Source of the DNA: Adiantum capillus-veneris
Lineage: Eukaryota > Streptophyta > Polypodiopsida > Polypodiales > Pteridaceae
Direction of reading: 5' to 3'
DNA: 64,000 bases
Assembly: GCA_014529385.2 (NCBI GenBank)
Contig: CM043962.1
Location: 125,753,470-125,817,469, forward strand
Part shown: piece after piece, positions 44,871-56,240 of the stretch
How the letters are laid out: every line of letters starts with the position of its first letter
How positions within the stretch are numbered: the first letter of the stretch is position 1
Program-made: the position numbers and the translations under genes
The notes under the pieces: generated by a model
Database searches by the model: none
What the model saw: the letters and a program-made list of their open reading frames with translations, nothing else
Told to the model about the DNA's origin: nothing

Positions 44871-47560
44871 AAAAAATTATTCATCCCTCCACTCAAGCAT
44901 GAAGATGTTATCCTCACGGCACCATGGTTTGATCGCATGGCTACCACTATGAACTTTCTTGAAATAAAAGTCCTCTTTTCCTATAGAGGCAAGGATGCTT
45001 CATTTGATGTATATAGTGTGGGAAAAACTATACCTCTTGTACATAGTCAAACATTAGACAAAGTAATGCAAATCTCTCTTTCTTGTTACATGGTTTTTGT
45101 CTAAGAAAGATGCATGTGTTCTTAATAAAGTTAAAAATGAAACTAAACTTAAGAGGAGTTAGAACTCTCTAATTGCCTAAATGAGTTTCAAGATGTATTT
45201 ACGGATGGAATTCATAGGGAGCTACTTCCCAAAAGAGGACAAGATTATCACTCCATAGAAATTATACCTAGTAGTTCACCTCCTAATAAGCTTTCTTATT
45301 GAGTCTCACCGGCTCAACAAGAGGAGATTATGAAAGAACTTGTGGAAAAAGGGATGGTTAGGCCTAGTTCATCTCCATTCACAAGTTCTACTAGTACAAA
45401 AGAAAGATGGTACATATAGAATGTGTGTGGACTATCAAGCGCTAAATCAGATAGCCATAAAGGATAGATTTTTTGTTCCCATGACAAAAGATCTATTTGA
45501 TAAGATACAAGGGTCTACCTACTTTAGTAGAATAAGCAGTTATCATTAGATAAGGATTGTGCCTGAACATATTCATAACACGGCCTTTTGCACAACTTTT
45601 GGCCTATGTGAACTCTTGGTACTATTTGGACTTACTAATGAGCCATTAGCTAGCTTCAAGGGAGTGTTCTTTGACGACATTATTATCTACTCAAAGTCTA
45701 TTGAGGAATGTAAGAAACATCTTTATATAATATTTCAAGTTTTGAGAGACAATAATCTTTTTACTAATCAAAATAAAGGTGAGTTTTTGTTAAAGGAGAT
45801 TTAATATCTAGGTCATATTATCTCCCACTTGTAGGGATGCAAATGGACCTTGAAAAGTTAGAAGTAATAAAAAGATGCCCAATACCAATTAACATACATG
45901 AATTGAGAAGCTTTATAGGAATGTGTGCATACTATAGACACTTCATAGAAAAATTCTCATTCATAGCAGAGCCATTGTATGATTTGGCAAAAAGAACAAT
46001 AAATTTATATGGACTGCAAAAGAGAATGAATCTTTTGAAAATGTAAGGCAAATCTTACTTCTCAACCAGTGCTAATATTACCAAACCTTTGAAAGACTTT
46101 TGAAGTTCAGTGTGATGCTTGTGGACGTTTCCTTGTAGCTCTTTTTCTTCAAGAAGGGCATGCCATAACATACAAAAGTAGAAGATTGGATGACAAAGAA
46201 AGGAATCTAAGCGTGTATAAAAAAGAGTTGCTAGCTATTTTATATGACCTTGATGTGTGGAAGCATTTTCTACGAGGAGGCACTCTATTTATTTTGCGCA
46301 CATATCACCAAAGTCTTAGGTACTTTTTGACACAAAATAAATTAAGTGATAAACAAATGATATGTGCAAACACTCTTTCACAATTTAATTTTCATATTGC
46401 TCACATAGCTGGTAAGCACAACCAAATGGCCAATGCTCTTTCACGAAGACCAAGGGTAAATGTTGTGTCAATAGCTACTCACAATGATCTATCCTATATG
46501 ATAGATGTGTGTTCTATGGATTCATAATTCAAAGATGTAATGTTAGCTATTGCACTGGGGAAGAAAGAGGAACCATACCTTATACAAGATGGTTATCTTC
46601 TCTATGACATTAGGTTATGTGTTACACATAGTTTATGTGAAAAGGATATGTACAAGTCTCATGTTCCACCTTACGTGGTACATAGAGGAATTTAAGATAC
46701 TCTCAAGGGAGTAGAGATGCACTTTTATTGGCCAAAATGAAGGCAAACATACCCAACTATGTTACCAAATGCATTGTACGTCAAAAGACAAAGTATGATA
46801 GAGGAAAGCATATTTAACTATTATTGATCTACTTAAAGACTATGCTAAGAAAGCAAATCAATGAAAAACGTACTTAACCTTAGTAGAGTATGTGTACAAT
46901 AACACTGTCTATACTTCTATAGGAAAGGCACCCTTTGAGGTAATTGAAGGAAGTTCCAAGCTCCCATTGATAGTCAAGACACTTGAGAAGATATTTGCTA
47001 CTAATGAGTATTGTAGAGACCTTAAAGAATCTTTTCAGAAGATTAAGGAAACTATATCCATCACACAACAAAAGCAAAAGGCTACTGCTCATATGCATAG
47101 GATGAGCCTTAGAAAATGATTGGATATTGCTCAAGTTTCCCACAGTGCCTTAACCATACTACCGGCAAAAACAGAACACAAGGATGTTCAATGGGTCACC
47201 AAAAGTATTATGCTAAGTTAGCAAAAATATATTATGGCTCCTTTCAAACTTTTAAGGATATATAAAACAACTTATAAGTTAACACTACCTAGAGATTGGC
47301 TCATTCATAATGCCTTTCATGTGAGCCTCGTGAGGTCTTATAAGGGTAATCTACCCAAAGAATCAATAATAGAACCACCAAAGTTTGAAGGTCAAGAAGA
47401 GATCTTGTAGCCATAGAGAATTCTACGACATGAAGACAAGGTTTTAAGAAGTGGTAAGACTATCAGAAAATACCTTGTCAAAGTTAGAACTATCCTTTTG
47501 AAGATGCAAAGTAGATGCAAGACATCCAGATAAAGGATAATGTAAACCTTGTAAATACTG
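44871..47560 (+). pseudogene. Pol of the old gypsy copy: RT, RNase H, integrase, tail
   Basis: Colinear with 33850-36970. RT landmarks are QKKDGTYRMCVDYQALN, GVFFDDIIIYSKS and MCAYYRHFIEKFSF. A block of about 25 residues between the GLTN and RT-catalytic segments is shortened. RNase H gives YKKELLAILYDLDVWKHF and HIAGKHNQMANALSRRP, with Asp of the last motif changed to Asn (MANAL). The integrase zinc domain reads KCIVRQKTKYD, again without the second Cys, and most of the core is deleted before a shift to YNNTVYTSIGKAPFEVIEG. The tail (RHEDKVLRSGKTIRKYL) ends near 47560. Many stops are present. Confidence 0.85.
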
Positions 47561-47920
47561 ATAATGGCTCCTATCAAAGGTAAGAATCACATATGAACAA
47601 GTATGTTTTATAAATAAGTTTAGCTTGCTTTCTACGATTCCTTTTAAATGTCTATAAGTTTTAAGTATATGGATACCATGAATAAAGCTTGTGCAGTTTA
47701 GTCTTCGAAGCACCTAGTAGACCTTGCCAATCTACTACAAAAGATGATTAGGTCTAAGTAAATACATGCTTGCAATAGCTAAGCCTTCAAGCACCAAGTG
47801 GAGTTAATCACCACTTTGTAAGAATGTCGACGAGTAAAAAGGCATCCTCTACCCCAAGCAACAAGACTAGCTACAACCTTATTTTTCCCTACTCCATAGT
47901 TGAGGACGAATATGATTTCA

Positions 47921-47932
47921 AGGGAGAGGTGA
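47921..47932 (+). promoter_or_regulatory. Polypurine tract
   Basis: agggagaggtga directly before TGTCATAA, as in the related elements. Confidence 0.7.
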
Positions 47933-48950
47933 TGTCATAAAAATAAATTTATAACATTCTACAACATTTTCCATCTTAATTTGGCCATTTAAGTCCGAGG
48001 AAAATAAAAGAGAACAAGTAAAGTTGATTTAAGTGTTTATGGGCTAGCCAGGTCAAAGGATTTGGGACCAAAAGGAGAGAAGTCCATAAAAGAGAAAGGT
48101 TAAGTGTTTATCTCCATCATAGGTATATGTCACGGAAGGATGAATATATCTTGAGAAGCCTTGATCAAAGGTACAAGACAAAAGAGATGACCTAGAGAAG
48201 TTATAGGAGCCCAAAAATAGAAAATAGTTGTGCTAAGTTCAAGTCTTTAAAATTACTCTATAAACTCCAAGTATGAAGTCTAAAAAGCCTTAGGATAAAT
48301 TTCTAACTTTCCATAAACAGTTTAAATTTAGCAAGTTTTAGGAGTAGCTTGGTGGCACTTCCAAAGAATTGTACTAAAATTTTGCACAGGTGGTGAAGTT
48401 GTAAAGAAGGGTGAGTTTTATTTTAACCAAAAGTATCTCCTAATTTAGTAGGTCCTAAATTAACAGGTAGTTTGTAGCTTGGGCCAGCTTCATAAAGCCT
48501 CCAAGGTTTGTACAAATGTCTTACACTCAAACTAATTAATTAAAGGATAAGTTTATGGTTTTTAATAAGTGAAAGGAGGTAAGGTTAGATCAACCCTTCC
48601 TCATTTATAAAGTTGACTCTAGTCCTTTCTTTCTAAGATTGGCTAGACCACATGTACAAAGTAGCACCAATTTTCTTAATGTGGAGTTAGCAAGTGTGTG
48701 CGAGTGAGTGTGGTGTGTACACTTGCCAAGAAGAGTCCAAGGAAAGAGGAGACACATTTTGCAAGTATGGAATGTTGTATAAGTGTACAAGCATGTACCA
48801 AATTTATCCTTAGGTCCTTTCATTTGATTGATCCATGCACTAGGCACCCAATTTTGGACTTTTGGCAAGTGGGGGAAGGGAAAAAAGACACTAGAAGCTC
48901 CATCACCTACAAGTTCTAAAAGCGAAACCGTAATGGATGCCACATATCGA
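47933..48950 (+). repeat. Degraded 3' LTR of the old gypsy copy
   Basis: Starts TGTCATAAAAATAAATT after the polypurine tract, as the family LTRs do. Similarity fades, and I cannot see the CA end, so the right boundary is approximate. Confidence 0.6.
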
Positions 48951-49239
48951 GTGAAGATATCACCAAGAACCGATCCTCCATGTGGGAGCCAGCAAAAGCT
49001 TGACCAAAATAGAACCATAGAACATATCTCGCCAATAGAGAGCAGAAATCATCAATACCAGGAGGAAAACTTAGGATGAAAGGGTGAGCCAAGCACCCTC
49101 AAACTCCAAAGTTAAGTTGCCCATGGATGCCACAGGAGGGAGGGAAGATTCCATTGACACCCCATTCTTCCAGAGGCAAAACCACTTTGTCAACAACTTG
49201 TAGACATGAGCCACTGACCACCGTTTCACCACAAAGGGC
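48951..49239. other. Unassigned region
   Basis: No gene recognised. Confidence 0.35.
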
Positions 49240-49445
49240 TTGGAGGGGACAATATTTATTTGGATTTCCCACTTGGTCTATTCAAAAGAAATCTAGCAAT
49301 ACGAGTAGATGGACCATTGCTGAGATGTTTAGTAAGCAAGCTCAATTTATCCATGTAAAAAACAATTAAACTCCCACCAAATGACTACCTTATTTTCTCT
49401 CATATAGTCATTATCATGGCTTGTGAGAGTCCATAGGCTTTACAA
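49240..49445 (+). pseudogene. Gypsy integrase core fragment
   Basis: The frame reads FGFPTWSIQKKSSNT, then RWTIAEMFSKQAQFIHVKNN. It aligns with FGLPKSIHGNTG and WTIVDRFSKQAHFIPIKKT of the integrase at 35900-36000. A shifted continuation gives SHYHGL and ESIGF, parallel to KYHGLPMSI. It is an isolated fragment with no LTR, so it represents a further copy of the same or a close family. Confidence 0.65.
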
Positions 49446-50149
49446 ATCCCCATGTATGAGAAGGGTGTAAATGGCTCAGGGGATCCATCTTGTTATATGT
49501 AATTGTACCAGAGATGGGAGATAACCATCTACATAATGTCCTAAATTGTAGCCAGTTATTTCAAGGCCATGCCGCATCTCCTAATTCTAGTTAATATTAG
49601 CCAAAGAAGTAGCTAAGATGTACCTATTTTGTGTGCCTCAATAATAGGTAATAGACATATTTTTTTTCTCTCAAACTAAAAATAGTGAGTGGATGTATTG
49701 AATTCACCATAGAAATAATGTACAAAGAGTCCTCAAGATCATGATGAACCTTGAGGGATTCCGTACTACAATGATAAGCTACCAAGTCTCACCAAGGCGA
49801 GAACCTACCCAAATCCTTGCTAACCTAGATCCAATAGGACGGTGCCAATGGCCCTATACCACTCAATTGACTTCTTGCTTTTACCAGTGGTGGACACAAT
49901 CAATTTCCTACATTCATGCACGTCTCTGTGAAACTAGTAGAAGAAATATCATTCTCAAATATTCAACAGTTCTTGGCCTTTCAAATTTTCTTAAAGAAGC
50001 AATATCTAGCAACTTGCATGCAAACAAGCACCACTTGGTTTTTCATCACCATCCCTCTTGTTGGAAACACTTTATTTGTTGTTTTCTTGGGCACATCCGT
50101 TGCATGCTCTACCTATTCATTCTTAGTTGTCTAGTTAGCTGATTCTTGA
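49446..50149. other. Unassigned region with unrecognised frames
   Basis: The frame at 49741-50142 has no recognised motif and no supporting signal. Confidence 0.35.
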
Positions 50150-51180
50150 GCAAGAGGAGGTGCGATTGCATCTATTGTTGATGGTGTATTTTTTGTGTGA
50201 ATTTCAAAATGCTCTATGCCACCTTCCTCCTCTGTATTTCCTTCTGCCATGTCAGTTTTGTCTGCCCCCTCTGCTTTATAGACTCGTCAGTTGATTCAAG
50301 ATCATCGATGCATGGGCTCTTGGACTCTTCTCTTTCCCTTTGTTTCGCTTTGCATTTGAGCTAGTTCTAAATTCGTTGCCGCATGTTGCTGGCAATATTT
50401 AGATTTTTTTGCTTCTTCTTTTCTCTTGTGCTGCTTGAGCTTTTCAAGAGCTTCAGCCTTGTGGTTGGCCAACGGCCAATTCTTGTCATCCTCTCTTTCA
50501 TCATCTGCTTCAGTTCCAAGGTTTCTTTTTTCCTCATGTTTTTGCCGACGGAGATTTTCTCTTTTTCTCTTCCATAGATGTCTGTGTTTGTGTGATGGGT
50601 ATTGTTTCTATAGTCCTATTTGACCGCACTTTAAGTTTGTTTGTTTGAGTGTATATTTCTCCTCCTCTTCCTCCTCTGAAGATTGATACTCCGAGGGAGT
50701 ATCTCCATCCTTTGATTTAATGTCATCATTGGGCGGCACATCTGATTCTGTCTCTTTATTGTCAAATTTAAGTTTCTTAGAGCTCTGTCCGCCTTGTTTT
50801 ATTGTTTAGGGTTGTACAGTAGAAGGTCCTACCACACTGGCTTCACCGCTCTTTTGGACTTATGAATTAGTTTTAGTAGTGTTTCTGTAGTTTATAGTCC
50901 ATCAATCATACCTAATGCTTGATAGGAAATCTTGGTCAGCACTAGTCCAACATTCATGTACGTTTTGATTTTATCACTCCCTTTTATGTTTTCTTCCACT
51001 AAGTTTTCTAGGATGCAGGTTCCAAAGGCACAATTGACCCCCCTTCTTTCTGCCATCCCCATAGCCATCTCTACTACCATATGCAACATTGGTTCAATGT
51101 AACAAGGTGGCTTTTGCACTTTGAAGTGTTGGGATATCATCCGCAAAGGAAACTCGTCTCGGAGTAGATTAGATCTTGGT
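50150..51180 (-). pseudogene. Unrecognised transposon-style reading frame, minus strand
   Basis: The minus-strand frame from about 51180 reads RDEFPLRMISQHFKVQ, then MAMGMAERRGVNCAFGTCIL and KTYMNVGLVLTKISYQALGM. It then breaks and continues through shifted frames as a highly charged Lys/Arg/Glu/Gln-rich stretch to about 50150. This layout, a compact globular block followed by a charged tail, is common in putative plant transposon proteins of unknown function. I cannot name the family. It lies just beside the palindromic array and may or may not belong to it. Confidence 0.35.
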
Positions 51181-51355
51181 AGGTCAACGTGTGGCCCCTC
51201 TGCTTGAGGAAAGCTTTTTCATTATCTATTGCCTTGGTTTTGTGCAATAGCCCCAACAAGAAGGATGTTTGTCGAAAGAGAATGGGTAGGAAAAGGTACA
51301 TAAAACACCATGTGCACCTTTTGAATGAGCCTCAGGTGATCAAGCCAATTGAATT

Positions 51356-52530
51356 CTAGTCTATGCTAGTTAACAGATTGAATATGCTAGTTAGCATATC
51401 CAATATGCTCATTATCATATTAAGTATGCAAGCTAACACACTTTGTATGGTAGTGATAATGAAAAGATGCTCACTAGTATTTTGGGTATGCTTGTTAGCA
51501 TGGGTATGCTGGTTAAAGCAGTCTACGCTAGCATACAAGGTATGCTAGTGAGCATATTGGGTGTGCAATCTAACACACTTTGTATGCTAGTGATCATTCA
51601 ACGATGCTTACTAGCATAATGGGTATGCTTGTTAGCATATTTGGTATGCTAGTTAGCATTCTGGCTATGCTGGTTGCAACACTATCTATGCTAGTTAGCA
51701 TACAAGGTATGCAGTTAGCTTACCCAGTACAAACCATGTATGCTAACTAGCATACCTTGTATGCTAGTTAGCATATTGGGTATGCAAGCTAACACACTTT
51801 GTATGCCAGTGAGCATTCAAAGATTCTCACTAGCATACTCAATATGCTAGTTAGCATACCCAGCATGCTCATAAGTATATTGGGTAAGCAAGCTAACACA
51901 CTTAGTATGCCAGTGATCATTCACTGGATGCTCACTAGCATATTGAGTATGCTTGTTAACATACATGAGATGCTAGTTAGCATTCTAAGTTTGCTGGTTG
52001 GTGAGAACATTGTCTATGCTACTTAGCATACCCGATATGCTAGTTAGCATGTTGGGTATGCAAACTAACACACTTTGTGATCATTCAAAGATGCTAACTA
52101 GCATAATGGGTATGCTTGTTAACATACCTGCTATGCTAGTTAGCATTCTGGGTATGCTAGTCGAGACACTATCTATGCTAATTAGCATACTGAGTATGCT
52201 AGCTAGCATATTGGGCATGCAAGATAACACACTTTGTGTGCTAGTGATCATCCAAAGATGCTCACTAGCATACTGGGTATGCTTGTTAACATTCGTGGTA
52301 TGCTAGTTAGCATTTTGCACATGATGGTCGGAACACTGCCTATGCTAGTTAGCATATTGTGTATGCTATTCAACATACCCAATACATACCCAATATGCTA
52401 ACTAGTATACCATGTATTCTAGTTATCATATTGGGTATGCAAGCTAACACACTTTGTATGCTAGTGACCATTCAAAAATGCTAGTTAGCATACTGGGTTT
52501 AATTGTTAACATACATTGTATGCTAGTGAT
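51356..52530. repeat. Palindromic satellite-like array of TATGCTAGTTAGCATA
   Basis: About 1.17 kb is built almost entirely from variants of the 16-bp palindrome TATGCTAGTTAGCATA. The exact core GCTAGTTAGCAT occurs about eleven times. A higher-order unit of roughly 100-220 bp is marked by recurring ctaacacactttgtatg near 51431, 51565, 51786, 51891, 52065, 52230 and 52446. Variants such as GCTAACTAGCAT, GCTCACTAGCAT and GCTTGTTAGCAT alternate in a fixed order inside it. Smaller pieces occur at 55180 and 60040. Dense short palindromes of this type are usual near the ends of DNA transposons as transposase binding sites. Confidence 0.9.
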
Positions 52531-53312
52531 AGCCATTTTTCGGCTCTTTATAATTTCCATAGTAAATCACTCCACCCTATCAAATCACTCAAACACTGTG
52601 GTTACCCTCACCCTTTCACTGTATATAGGTGCGTGTGAGTTAGGGGACTTTTCCCATATCTCCTTACTGAAATAAAAAACCCTCAATTAGCTAGTCATTG
52701 GGCTAGTTGAGCCAAAAAAATAAAAAATAAAAAAAATATAAGTATATTATGGCCCATGCGTATGTAAATATTTCTTTGTATATAGGGCCTAAATAAAAGA
52801 TTTTTTCATAATTATTTTGGTATTTATTTAAATATTTCTACCTAGGTGTGTGTTATTTATGCTCTGTACATTGCCTCACCATTACCACAATTTTTCTTAC
52901 CATTTTTCATACTCTTTATTCCATATAGAAATATTTTCATGTAAGCTTCTCTTATATTTGGTGTAACTCCACCCCAACAAAAATCCAAAAAAAACTAGTT
53001 TTATTTATGTGTATATTTTTTCACTATTGTGATTTTTCCCTTCCTACCTCTATTTTGTTTTTTTTCTAAAAAATTAGAACACTAAAAATATTTATCTTTT
53101 TATGGTAGCCTCATAATGAGAGAGACTTCTTTTGACCCCTTTATATTTTTTTCACTTATATTATTTATATTTGACATGTACATATTTTTTAGACCCCTCA
53201 ATATTTGATTTTCTTAGTTGTACTATTCACTTATATCATGATCTCAACAATATCTTCAATTATAGACCTACCAAATAAGGTCAAGGGTAGGTGGCATGCA
53301 TACATGCACTAT
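52531..53312. other. AT-rich spacer after the array
   Basis: Very AT-rich, with poly(A) and poly(T) stretches and no gene. Confidence 0.6.
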
Positions 53313-53570
53313 GGAGGGCTCACTCTTGGAGGTATTCAAAAGAATCATCCAAAGAAGGACCCCACAAGGACCTTGTGCAGTGGAAAAAAACAGTCGGTTT
53401 TGCTGAATTTTTAAAGTTCTCTTGCTCTCCGAATTTGAAAAGTTAATACAAACAAAAGTTGTAGCTCGTGGGCTGAACTTTTGCCTCAAATTTTTTCATA
53501 TTTTTTTGAGCTACGAGCTGTGAGCTATGATTTTATTAGTGGACCCCAGTTTTCCCATGCTATGCAGCCA
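53313..53570 (+). repeat. Direct repeat partner of 60260-60530
   Basis: Shared landmarks in order are ggagggctcactcttggagg, gtagctcgtgggct versus gtagcccacaagct, ttttttgagcta versus tttttggagcta, and gtggaccccagttttccca versus gtggatcctagtcttccca. Each copy follows a palindromic array at some hundreds of bases. Confidence 0.7.
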
Positions 53571-54912
53571 CACTCTCTCTTCCACTTTATCATTTTCCTC
53601 TTTCACACACACTTCTCCACTCATCATCCCCACCTCTCTCACCACTCCTCTCTGCACCCTACTCACCTTCTCCTCAACCTTGAAGAATAAGAGAAACCAT
53701 GGTGAACTCATACCTCCCACACACAATTCCATTCCAAAATTGACCACCTAGTCTCATTTTTCCTCCTTCAAATTACCCATATCTATCAAAAAAAACCACA
53801 AAATTCAGCCTCTTCTCTTAAAAGACAGCATCATGGTGGTTGATTACTCAGCTTCAATTACCTTGTCTCTCAAGGAAGGTCAAGAGTGGAGAAAAAATGT
53901 ACCGTCAAAGCTAGTGGACGGTCAACAAGCGTCAAAATTGGCCCTACTCAAGACACTTTGAGCATCAACCTTGTAAGAAATCCACCTTTTCTTACCTCTT
54001 AAGAGTTTTTCTTCCTTATTTGTATCCTACATGGATACTCCCATTGTAAATATCCAATTCCATTTGTAAATTAATAACTAACTCTACTAACACTAACCGA
54101 CTATGAAAAGTCCTATCACCTCCATTTCTCTCCTCTCTCTTTCCCCACCAACTTCTTGATAATTCCAAGCAAAAGAAATTAGATAAATTGCTAAAAATCT
54201 AACCCAACCATGGTTAGAAGAGTAACCCTAGCCTTCAAAATTGCTATAAAAGGAGGGTGTAGCTAGCACAAAAAAGGGGGGAGCCATAAGCAAGAGCACT
54301 ATGCTATAGCTTGAGAAGCCAAGCTCAACCTCTCTAGAAGGAGCTCTTGAGTGGAAGCTCATTGTCTTATGCATGTGCATGTGTTGTAATAGGGGATTAG
54401 CAAGGGAACTCTATGCCATTGTAAGAGAGAGAGTGATCATTCAATTGAGAGTAGGAAATCTATCATTTCTCCTACTAGTGTAAGCCCAACATTTGCTGAA
54501 TCAAGGAGGGTGGATTTGGACTAAGCTTGGATACTTTGTCTCCCTTCCAACGTGAAGTAATGGACAACAATGATGCGTAAGTGTCTTGGTGTTTTTTGTT
54601 AAGTTCTTGATAGCTTGTCTCTGGTGTTGTCATCAATCTAGCCATAAATCCCACATACTGTAAGAGGGCGACAGGGTGGAGAGGACTCCCCTGGCCTTAA
54701 GACCGTGATTGGGGTGGCTTTTCTTGTGATGTGTTGTGGTGAAATTTACGCAAGCTATGTTGAACAAATACTAATCTCACTTTGATTTGTCATGACAGAT
54801 TTGTAAGAAGGTATTAATGCAACAAGCAACCCCTCCCCCTTTCTCTCTCTTTCTTAAATATATAGTTGTGTTTGCTTGATCATTGCCGATACGTTTCAAA
54901 GCAGCCCGAGCA

Positions 54913-54914
<2 letters not shown>
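53571..54914. other. Unassigned region with a TATA-like element
   Basis: A TATA-like gctataaaagg lies near 54242 and is followed by leader-like sequence, which could be an LTR or promoter. No primer site or gene is seen. Confidence 0.35.

Positions 54915-55007
<93 letters not shown>
54915..55007. repeat. (CT)n microsatellite
   Basis: About 46 uninterrupted CT units. Confidence 0.95.
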
Positions 55008-55008
<1 letters not shown>

Positions 55009-55179
55009 GCGTCCTAGTTCGCATCCAAAACTAGGTGGTGCCCCAAATTTGTGTAGGGTTAGGTTGCGGATTTGTGTGTGTGTTTGTTGTTTTTTCCAAC
55101 CCCAACCCAATTGAGCAGCATGGGAGCCTAGAAGAGTGCTTGGAGGCCACTCTTCTTGTTGCCCGCCCCAGACCGCCTC

Positions 55180-55265
55180 ACTAGTTAGCATTTTGGGTAT
55201 GGTGGTCGGCACATTGTCTATGCTAGTTAGCATATTGGGTATGCAAGCTAACACATCTTGTATAT
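55180..55265. repeat. Short piece of the palindromic array
   Basis: Contains tagttagcattttgggtat, gctagttagcatattggg and caagctaacacatcttgtat, in the same order as the large array. It lies about 200 bp upstream of the transposase-like gene. Confidence 0.85.
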
Positions 55266-55439
55266 TGCAGCTAGTATTCTGGGAGCATAAATTGACCATT
55301 CATGGGTATTGCAGGTTTAGTTGTTTTACAGGTTGAAAGAGAAGCATCTAGATTGCAAGATTGGAATGAGAATGCTTTAGATGTTAAAGCCATTATTTTG
55401 TGGGCGGATGAAGGATAGACACACATGTTGCAAATACCA

Positions 55440-56240
55440 TGTGCAAATGTCCTTTCTAAAGGACGCATTGAACCACATGTGCTCTCATGATTTTGGGCTG
55501 CATCATGAAAGCAAGTTGAAATTGTGTATGCAATTCCTGTATAATTGGTGACAACATTAGCATGGGTTGTGAGGCATCACATCTCACGTTAAAAGGTGTC
55601 ACACAACTGTGGGAGTCAGTTCTCTGTCCAAAGAAACCAGATGCAGGTTTCCATAGAAGGAAATGTCTTGTGGGAGATTGTAAGATATGTGGAGTGAAGA
55701 GGATGGAATTGGAATTATGCTTCTTGGAGATAGCAAATCCATGTAAGAGTATTACTGTGAAAGTATTTGCATATGTAGAAGCAAAAGACAAGCATGGAAA
55801 AAAGAAAAAAAGAAAAGATCTTTTGCTTAAAGAAATACAGTACTGCATGTTCCTTTAACTCTTGAAGACCAAGTTGAAGATCTTTATCACTCATAATTAT
55901 ATAACTCAATGGCAAGCACAACAATTCAAGGATTGTCTACTTAGGTTTCCGAATGACGTGGTTGTTTCAAATGTTGATTTTCCAAAGAATTATGCCTTCA
56001 AAGAGAAAAATGATATTAATTCAATACATTGGCACTCTAGTCAAATAACCATTTTTGTACACATAACATACTACCGCAAGGAAGGGGAGGTAGTCAAAAC
56101 AATTTACTTCTTCATATCAGATGACAAGGTGCATGACACATTTTTTGTGCAACATTGCTTTGTGCTACACTGTGATTGGTTACAACAAGAGGGTGTGACT
56201 TCCAAACAACACTAGGTGTGGTCTGATAGCGCAGCCTCTG
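55440..56240 (+). pseudogene. DDE-transposase-like gene, left part
   Basis: Successive frames give ALNHMCSHDFGLHHESKLKL, then HLTLKGVTQLWESVLCPKK. A Cys-rich block follows (RKCLVGDCKICGVKR). The frame from 55862 reads HNYITQWQAQQFKDCLLRF and VVVSNVDFPKNYAFKEKND, then IHWHSSQITIFVHITYYRK and FFISDDKVHDTFFVQHCF. It ends after DWLQQEG with a stop and VWSDSAAS. Asp in VDFPKNY and Asp in SDDKVHD are candidates for the first two residues of a DDE triad. I know this arrangement from uncharacterised eukaryotic transposon-related proteins but cannot place it in a named superfamily. Coding stops at AAS and resumes at 58985. Confidence 0.6.

Noticed and set aside
51356-52306. Open frames with repeated MLVSILGM-like units
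   Set aside because: The repetition comes from the palindromic array, which happens to be open; no start context and no family match.
51356-52530. Possible CRISPR array
   Set aside because: Units are overlapping palindromes with no unique spacers of constant length, and the genome is eukaryotic.
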